NCBI GenBank assembly: GCA_031288215.1
Contig: JAITRV010000223.1
Span: 1-12,680, forward strand
Length of the DNA: 12,680 nt
Source: Spirochaetaceae bacterium
GTDB taxonomy: Bacteria; Spirochaetota; Spirochaetia; Treponematales; Breznakiellaceae
Direction: 5' to 3'
Shown: piece by piece, positions 6,790-12,680 of the stretch
Layout: the number at the start of each line of letters is the position of its first letter
How positions within the stretch are numbered: position 1 is the stretch's first letter
The notes under the pieces: model-generated
The model's input: the letters and a program-made list of their open reading frames with translations, nothing else
What the model was told of the DNA's origin: nothing
Database searches by the model: none
Made by a program: the position numbers and the translations under genes

Positions 6790-6877
6790 AACTCCTCGCT
6801 CCTCACTCAATAACTCCTCACTCCTCACTCAATAACTCCCCGCTCCTCACTCAATAACTCCCCGCTCCTCCCTTAAT
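6790..6877. repeat. 22-bp tandem repeat array between dnaK and dnaJ (4 units)
   Basis: Four adjacent units of exactly 22 bp begin at 6790, 6812, 6834 and 6856, each of the form AACTCC(T/C)C(G/A)CTCC, then TCACTCAAT or a variant. A degraded fifth begins at 6878, and the array ends about a dozen bases from the dnaK stop codon. In the mRNA (minus strand) it is a purine-rich GAGTGAGGAG-type repeat with several Shine-Dalgarno-like GAGGAG motifs. Confidence 0.92.
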
Positions 6878-6889
6878 CACTCCCCGCGC

Positions 6890-8812
<1,923 letters not shown>

Positions 8813-8867
8813 TTTTATAAGCTCCTTTTTAAAAGATACTAAATTTCTTATGCCTTTCCAATTTTTT

Positions 8868-9569
8868 TTAAGCCGGCGGGGAATCCGAACCCCCTGCCCC
8901 TTCGGGAGGCTCCCCCTCGGCCCGGGGGCTTTCAGGCATCAACACCTTGACCTTGGCGCTGCGGATAACCCGGTCTTTCAGCATATAGCCCTTGATCAGG
9001 TCCTCCTGGACCACCGGCTCGGTGATTTCCCCGGATTTCTCCATCATGATCGCCTCGTGCCGGGTCGGATCGAAGGCCGCGCCGGCGGAATCAAAGCGCT
9101 TGAGGCCCCACTTGTGCTCAAGCTGGGATACCAGGCGTTTCTCGATCATCCCGATTCCCTCGCACAGGCCGGTAAAATCCGGGGACGGGGAAGCTTCCGC
9201 CCTGCTCTCCGCGGATTTTACGGCCCGCTCAAGGTCGTCAATGATCGGGATAAGGTCCAGGAGCAGGGCCTGGTTGGCAAACTCAATGGCCTCCTGCTTT
9301 TCCCGGTTGATCCGCTTCCTAAAGTTCTCAAAGTCCGCCGCCTTCCTGAGAAACTGATCCCGGGCCTCCGCAAGCTGCGCTTCCAGGGCGGCGACTTTTT
9401 CCTCAAGCCCGCCGGCCTCCTCCGCCTCCCCGGCCGCTTCCGGGGCTTGGTTCGGGGGCGCATCATCTTCCGGCGCCCCGGTATTTTCCGAAGTATCCTC
9501 GGAAGGATGTACTTCAGCGGAACCATGTTCCGAACACGCTTCTTTTCTGTGAGATGTATGCTTTGACAT
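8868..9569 (-). CDS. grpE: Nucleotide exchange factor GrpE
   Basis: GrpE is the dimeric nucleotide exchange factor that releases ADP from DnaK. The 233-residue product is at the long end for the family because of a hydrophilic, Glu/Ala/Pro-rich and probably disordered N-terminus (1-53). A coiled coil follows (about 54-110, EEKVAALEAQLAEARDQF, then DFENFRKRI), then the four-helix region, then the beta-wing with the GrpE signature (VVQEDLIKGYMLKDRVIRSA at about 185-204) and an acidic Gly/Pro tail. ATG 9569 has AGGAAG about 5 nt upstream. It is the first gene of the chaperone unit, with a well-spaced promoter and a leader hairpin; hrcA is not in the window. Confidence 0.97.
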   Translation of the reverse strand: MSKHTSHRKEACSEHGSAEVHPSEDTSENTGAPEDDAPPNQAPEAAGEAEEAGGLEEKVAALEAQLAEARDQFLRKAADFENFRKRINREKQEAIEFANQALLLDLIPIIDDLERAVKSAESRAEASPSPDFTGLCEGIGMIEKRLVSQLEHKWGLKRFDSAGAAFDPTRHEAIMMEKSGEITEPVVQEDLIKGYMLKDRVIRSAKVKVLMPESPRAEGEPPEGAGGSDSPPA

Positions 9570-9614
9570 GAAACTTCCTATTACTTCTACTTTTTTCCCG
9601 GCCCCGCCGGAAGA

Positions 9615-9635
9615 ACATGCCGAAAACCGGCATGT
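9615..9635 (-). promoter_or_regulatory. Perfect inverted repeat in the grpE leader
   Basis: ACATGCCG (9615-9622) and CGGCATGT (9628-9635) form a perfect 8-bp stem with a 5-nt loop. It lies just downstream of the predicted transcription start and about 46 nt before the grpE ATG. It could be an operator for a heat-shock repressor or an mRNA hairpin. It does not match the CIRCE consensus, and no U-tract follows that would suggest a terminator. Confidence 0.6.
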
Positions 9636-9649
9636 GATTTTCTACATAC

Positions 9650-9678
9650 AAAATACATATCCATAAAAAAAAGGTCAA
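9650..9678 (-). promoter_or_regulatory. Sigma-70-type promoter for grpE-dnaK(-dnaJ)
   Basis: TTGACC (9673-9678) and TATTTT (9650-9655) are exactly 17 bp apart on the minus strand, with eight consecutive T in the spacer. It lies between the uppP stop codon and grpE, so the chaperone genes need not depend on uppP transcription. The start would be near 9643, giving a leader of about 75 nt that contains the inverted repeat. Confidence 0.65.
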
Positions 9679-9725
9679 GAAAAATCATCTCAATCAGCGG
9701 AAAAAACACGCTTTATAGGTCAAAA

Positions 9726-10529
9726 TCAGAAAAAAACATGACTTATATGCTGATCGAAGAGCACCAGGATGCCCAAAAGGGCGGTATAGACCGCAAAACC
9801 CCGGAGGGAACGGGATCGGACCAGTTTAAGCATGAACCGTACCGAAAAAAAGCCCACCACCGCGGCGGCGGCGGTTCCCGCGATGAGGGCGTCCGGGCCG
9901 ATGCCGGCCCCGCTTCCCCCGCCCCCCCGGACAAGGTCCTTGAGCTGAAAAACCAGGGCCCCCAGGATCGCCGGGATGGAGAGGAGGAAGGAGAACCGGG
10001 CGGCAAAGTCCCGGTCAAGCCGGCGGGAGATAGCCCCGGAGAGGGTGAGGCCCGACCGGGAAACCCCGGGGATGATGGCGACGCCCTGGAGGATGCCGAT
10101 GATGAGGGCGTCGAGCCAATTCATGGCGGTTCCGGGCCGGGGCGTTCCCGGCTTTTTGGCGGCGAATTCCGAGAGGGCCAGGGCGCAGGCGGTGGTGAGG
10201 AAGGCGAAGCCCAGCCACGCCCCCGAGGCAAAGGCCCCCTCTATGGGGTCCTTGAAGATGAGGGCGATGATCACCGTCGGGATGGTGGCGGCGATGAGCA
10301 GGCCCGTGAGGGGCTGGAGGGGCCGGCAGAGGATCCGCCCGATATCCCTCCGGAGGACCACAAAACCCGCCGCCAGGGTGCCCCCGTGGACCAGGGTGTC
10401 GAAGAGCAGGGCCGGCTCCCGGATCCCCAGGATCCTTTGGAGGAGGACCAGGTGGCCGGAACTGCTGACGGGTAAAAATTCGGTAATTCCCTGCAGGGCC
10501 CCCAGGATCAGCGCCTCGACAATTCCCAT
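9726..10529 (-). CDS. uppP: Undecaprenyl-diphosphatase (UppP/BacA family)
   Basis: UppP is an integral membrane phosphatase that converts undecaprenyl diphosphate to the monophosphate, recycling the lipid carrier for peptidoglycan and other envelope polymers; overexpression in other bacteria gives bacitracin resistance. The 267-residue protein is very hydrophobic, with several membrane spans. Catalytic motifs are intact: QGITE (Gln13, Glu17) followed by FLPVSSSGHL (Ser22-24, His26), and IPGVSRSG with Arg158. I chose ATG 10529 (MGIVEALILGALQG) because it matches the family start and sits 7 nt after a -10 box. The upstream in-frame Met at 10592 adds 21 hydrophilic residues with no family counterpart and would precede the promoter. 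Same strand as grpE, with a 156-bp gap. Confidence 0.96.
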   Translation of the reverse strand: MGIVEALILGALQGITEFLPVSSSGHLVLLQRILGIREPALLFDTLVHGGTLAAGFVVLRRDIGRILCRPLQPLTGLLIAATIPTVIIALIFKDPIEGAFASGAWLGFAFLTTACALALSEFAAKKPGTPRPGTAMNWLDALIIGILQGVAIIPGVSRSGLTLSGAISRRLDRDFAARFSFLLSIPAILGALVFQLKDLVRGGGGSGAGIGPDALIAGTAAAAVVGFFSVRFMLKLVRSRSLRGFAVYTALLGILVLFDQHISHVFF

Positions 10530-10535
10530 GATCCC

Positions 10536-10564
10536 AGCATACCCTCCGGGGGAAGATTTTTCAA
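10536..10564 (-). promoter_or_regulatory. Promoter for uppP, predicted leaderless
   Basis: TTGAAA (10559-10564) and TATGCT (10536-10541) are 17 bp apart on the minus strand. Only six bases (GGGATC) separate the -10 from ATG 10529, so transcription would begin at or next to the start codon. A GGAGGG sequence lies inside the promoter spacer and would not be in such an mRNA. Confidence 0.55.
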
Positions 10565-10606
10565 GCCCCCGCGTTGCCCTGGCTTCCCTCAAGGCTTGTT
10601 TTGGTT

Positions 10607-10612
10607 TATACT
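10607..10612 (+). promoter_or_regulatory. -10 box for the M20 peptidase gene, predicted leaderless
   Basis: TATACT is followed by seven bases and then ATG 10620. The -35 region is poor (TTCCCT at 10584-10589, 17 bp away). The predicted start of transcription falls on the ATG, and no Shine-Dalgarno is present before it. Confidence 0.45.
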
Positions 10613-10619
10613 CGCTCCC

Positions 10620-11999
10620 ATGGAATTACTCGACCGGTTCCGTGCCGCTATCAGGATAAAAACCGCCTGGCCCTCCGGGGGCCCCGGAGGGGTTTCCACC
10701 CCCCGGGGGGATGCCCAGGCGGAGGCTCCCTTAAACCGCTTTCAGGATTTCCTGGAAGAAGCCTATCCCCGGTTCCACCGCGCCGCCGAGCGCTTTCGGA
10801 TAAGCCCCTATTCCCTGGTGTACCGCTGGCCCGGCAGTACCCCGGCGGGCGGATCGGACGGAGGCAAGACCGGCGCTCCCGTGCTCATCCTCGCCCACTA
10901 CGATGTGGTTCCCGTGGAGGAGGACCAGTGGACCCTTTCCCCCTTCGATGCGGAGATTCGGGACGGCTATGTGTACGGCCGGGGAACCATTGATATGAAG
11001 AGCATCCTCATCGCCATCATGGAGGGCGCGGAAACCCTCTGCGGCCAGGGCTTTACCCCCCGGGAGGATGTTTGGTTCGCCTTTGGGGGGGATGAGGAGC
11101 GCACCGGCCTTTGGGGGGCCCGGGAAACCTGCCAATGGTTTGTCCGCCGGGGTCTTCGTTTCGCCTGGACCCTGGATGAGGGCTCGTATGTCTGTGAGAA
11201 TTTCATGCCGGGGATAGCGGAGCCCCTGGCCCTGCTGGGGATAGAGGAAAAGGGCTACCTCAGCCTGGAACTGTCGGTGCGGCAGCGTCCGGGACACGCC
11301 TCCCGCCCCCCCAAGGTCCAGGCCGCGGCGGTTCTGGCCCGGGCCCTCCTGCGGATCGCCCGGCGGCCGTTCCCCTTTGTCCTTACCCCGGCGGTGGAGA
11401 GCTTCTTCAGCGGCCTGGCGGAAAAGGCCCCGAAGCATCTGGCCCCCTTCATGCGCCATGCCCGGCTTCTCCGTCCCCTGTTCTTCCGGATCGCCGCCTC
11501 CACCGCGGAGCTGGTCCCCCTGATCCGGCCCACCGTGGCCATGACCCAACTGGAGGGCAGCGCCGCGGACAACGTCCTCCCCTCGGTGGTTCGCGCGGTG
11601 ATCAATCTCAGGCTCCTGCCCCCCTGGACCGTGGAGGGGGCCCTGAACTTCATCAAGAAGGCGGTGGGAGACGAAAGGGTGGAAATAGGTGTCTACGGGG
11701 AGGGGAACAATCCCGTTCCGGCAAGCGCGGCGCAGAGCCGGCGCGCCGGTCCCGGCTGGGCGGAACTGGAGCAGGCCATCGGCGCCGCATACCCCGGCGT
11801 CCCGGTGCTGCCCTTTATCATGACCGCCGCCACCGATTCCCGGCATTACCGGGACCTTGCCGGGAGCATATTCCGTTTCAGCCCCCTGCGCCTTCCCCCC
11901 TCGGAAATCGCCCTCATGCACGGCCACGATGAGCGGATCTCCATCGAAAACCTGCACCGCGTGGTACAATTCTACACGTCCCTGCTCAGTTCCTTATAG
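10620..11999 (+). CDS. M20 family metallopeptidase, PM20D1/CPS1-like carboxypeptidase
   Basis: M20 enzymes are di-zinc amidohydrolases that cleave dipeptides or N-acylated amino acids. The 459-residue protein follows the PM20D1/yeast carboxypeptidase S pattern throughout. Metal and catalytic positions are LILAHYDVVP (His93, Asp95), YGRGTIDMKS (Asp125), GGDEER (Glu159 as base, Glu160), LDEGS (Asp186) and the C-terminal MHGHDE (His434). The lid/dimerisation domain has EEKGYLSLEL, PGHASRPP (His226) and SAADNVLPS, and TAATDSRHY matches the TDSR motif of the family. There is no signal peptide, so I expect it in the cytoplasm. The substrate is not deducible. ATG 10620 is preferred over TTG 10596 because a TATACT box lies between them. 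CCTGCT (11981-11986) and AGCAGG (11998-12003) form a small hairpin across the stop codon. Confidence 0.93.
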   Translation: MELLDRFRAAIRIKTAWPSGGPGGVSTPRGDAQAEAPLNRFQDFLEEAYPRFHRAAERFRISPYSLVYRWPGSTPAGGSDGGKTGAPVLILAHYDVVPVEEDQWTLSPFDAEIRDGYVYGRGTIDMKSILIAIMEGAETLCGQGFTPREDVWFAFGGDEERTGLWGARETCQWFVRRGLRFAWTLDEGSYVCENFMPGIAEPLALLGIEEKGYLSLELSVRQRPGHASRPPKVQAAAVLARALLRIARRPFPFVLTPAVESFFSGLAEKAPKHLAPFMRHARLLRPLFFRIAASTAELVPLIRPTVAMTQLEGSAADNVLPSVVRAVINLRLLPPWTVEGALNFIKKAVGDERVEIGVYGEGNNPVPASAAQSRRAGPGWAELEQAIGAAYPGVPVLPFIMTAATDSRHYRDLAGSIFRFSPLRLPPSEIALMHGHDERISIENLHRVVQFYTSLLSSL

Positions 12000-12318
12000 C
12001 AGGGTCGCCGGATACCCGCTGCCTGGTCCTCCCGGCACGGGCCGGCATGGGGGCTGAGCCGACACGGCACGGCAGGGGCAGCGGCCCCGGGGCGGCCCCC
12101 CGGCGATTCAGATAGACGACAAATTTATTGGGATCAACGCCGTTTTTGTACTTAACTACGCTTTTACCGGCTGAGGCGTTTGTACCTTTTTGTAGGTCGC
12201 TATAATGAATCGCCGGGGGGCCGCCCCGGGGCCGCTGCCCCTGCCGTGCCGCTACGCCGTTTTCGGTCCATGCCGGCCCGTGCCGGGCTTTTCCGGCGGG
12301 AGTATCCACCGGCCTGCT
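11998..12318. mobile_element. Foldback element: long inverted repeats around a 95-bp core
   Basis: Bases 12065-12110 and 12206-12251 are a perfect 46-bp inverted repeat. Further out, 12031-12050 and 12268-12287 are a second perfect 20-bp inverted pair, and GGATAC (12010-12015) faces GTATCC (12302-12307) near the outer ends. The arms are extremely GC-rich, while the 95-bp core (12111-12205) is much richer in A/T. The element begins exactly at the M20 stop codon. The minus strand stays open through it (about 148 codons from 12432), and the core would encode QKGTNASAGKSVVKY and NGVDPNKFVVYLN, but arm-derived frames in such GC-rich palindromes are often spuriously open, so I do not call a gene. 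Foldback MITE-like element, invertible segment or very large terminator are all possible. Confidence 0.7.
12179..12206 (+). promoter_or_regulatory. Candidate outward promoter at the right edge of the foldback core
   Basis: TATAAT (12201-12206) matches the -10 consensus perfectly, and TTTGTA (12179-12184) lies 16 bp upstream as a weak -35. It points rightward through the right arm. The -10 sits exactly at the core/arm boundary. Motif-based only. Confidence 0.35.
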
Positions 12319-12437
12319 TTTGCGCGTTGAGGCGGGTCCTGCTGCCGGATGAGTGATACCTTGGCCGGCTACGGTGAGGGCTTTGCCGGGGGCAAGAAGC
12401 CGGGGGAGGAGGGAGGAGTTAGGAGGGAGCAAAAAGG

Positions 12438-12589
12438 AGATCGACGCAGAATTTGCGGAGGTAGGGTCGATTGGCGGTGAGGGCCAGAGGGCGGAGGGAA
12501 AGCTACGCAGGAAATGCGGAGGTGAGGGGTCGATTGGCGGTGAGGGGCGGAGGGCGGAGGGAAAGCTACGCAGAATTTGCGGAGGTAAG
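12438..12589. repeat. 63-bp tandem repeat (2 full units plus a partial)
   Basis: Full units span 12464-12526 and 12527-12589, preceded by a partial unit (about 12438-12463) holding only the unit's end (ACGCAGAATTTGCGGAGGT). The period is a multiple of three, so a plus-strand frame (12353-12613) stays open and would read GSIGGEGQRAEGKLRRKCGG twice. There is no Shine-Dalgarno at its start and no recognisable domain, so I treat it as non-coding minisatellite DNA. A purine-rich GGAGG tract (about 12400-12440) leads into it. Confidence 0.85.
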
Positions 12590-12634
12590 ATGATCCATCC
12601 GGAAATGCAATGACACTAGTTCCTGAGTCTCAAA

Positions 12635-12664
12635 TTGTAACTATGGGCCATGAAATGTTATAAA
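12635..12664 (+). promoter_or_regulatory. Candidate promoter facing out of the window
   Basis: TTGTAA (12635-12640) is followed after 17 bp by TTATAA (12658-12663), or after 18 bp by TATAAA (12659-12664). The last 80 bases turn AT-rich, as expected upstream of a gene starting beyond 12680. Confidence 0.4.
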
Positions 12665-12680
12665 ATAATCATTTTAACAG

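Noticed and set aside
6790..6877. CRISPR array
   Set aside because: The 22-bp units are directly adjacent with no unique spacers, and no cas genes are present.
9570..9725. CIRCE operator upstream of grpE
   Set aside because: The inverted repeat present is ACATGCCG/CGGCATGT with a 5-nt loop. It lacks the TTAGCACTC half-site and the 9-nt spacer.
10731..11969. 412-codon minus-strand frame across the M20 gene
   Set aside because: Gly/Pro/His-rich shadow of the M20 coding sequence without domain similarity or ribosome binding site.
11986..12432. 148-codon minus-strand frame through the foldback element
   Set aside because: Most of it is translation of GC-rich inverted arms. Only the core looks protein-like, and that is reported as a finding, not a gene.
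12353..12613. 86-codon plus-strand frame in the right-hand repeats
   Set aside because: Open only because the repeat period is 63 bp; no Shine-Dalgarno, no domain, and its first third is low-complexity.

Overview
The window reads as chromosomal DNA of a GC-rich anaerobic spirochaete of the Treponema type. This is an inference. It rests on a two-transmembrane chemoreceptor with a degenerate paralogue beside it, a DUF3782-like coiled-coil nuclease-family protein, a DnaK/DnaJ/GrpE set with ordinary bacterial architecture, and many short purine-rich intergenic repeats. No ribosomal or tRNA gene is present to settle the taxonomy.

Layout. Positions 1-371 (minus) hold the N-terminal part of a heptad-repeat protein that runs off the left edge. 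A 3-methyladenine DNA glycosylase gene (tag, 520-1113, minus) and a divergent 6-phosphogluconate dehydrogenase gene (gnd, 1242-2675, plus) follow, separated by iteron-like 16-bp repeats. gnd overlaps the tail of a convergent methyl-accepting chemotaxis protein gene (2662-4854, minus) by 14 bp. Directly upstream of that gene lies a 110-codon remnant of a second receptor, made of a receptor N-terminus fused in frame to a receptor C-terminus (4922-5254). An AT-rich regulatory stretch (about 5280-5450) and a GC-rich hairpin (5461-5496) separate it from the chaperone cluster. That cluster, all on the minus strand and transcribed grpE (8868-9569), dnaK (6890-8812), dnaJ (5538-6668), has a good sigma-70-type promoter plus a leader hairpin upstream of grpE and a 22-bp tandem repeat array between dnaK and dnaJ. 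Upstream of it are uppP (9726-10529, minus) and a divergent M20 metallopeptidase gene of the PM20D1/CPS1 type (10620-11999, plus). Both of the last two have a -10 box 6-7 nt from their ATG, which predicts leaderless mRNAs.

From 12000 to the right edge I see no convincing gene. It holds a foldback element with two perfect 46-bp inverted arms around a 95-bp core that carries a consensus TATAAT at its edge, then a 63-bp tandem repeat, then a candidate promoter facing out of the window.

Functionally most genes are housekeeping: DNA alkylation repair, pentose phosphate pathway, chemotaxis, protein folding, lipid carrier recycling for cell-wall synthesis and peptide turnover. No defence, phage or secondary-metabolite system is visible. 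The unusual content is in the spaces between genes (the foldback element, the repeat arrays and the compact leaderless-type promoters), in the chemoreceptor remnant, and in substitutions at substrate-binding positions of the Gnd protein.
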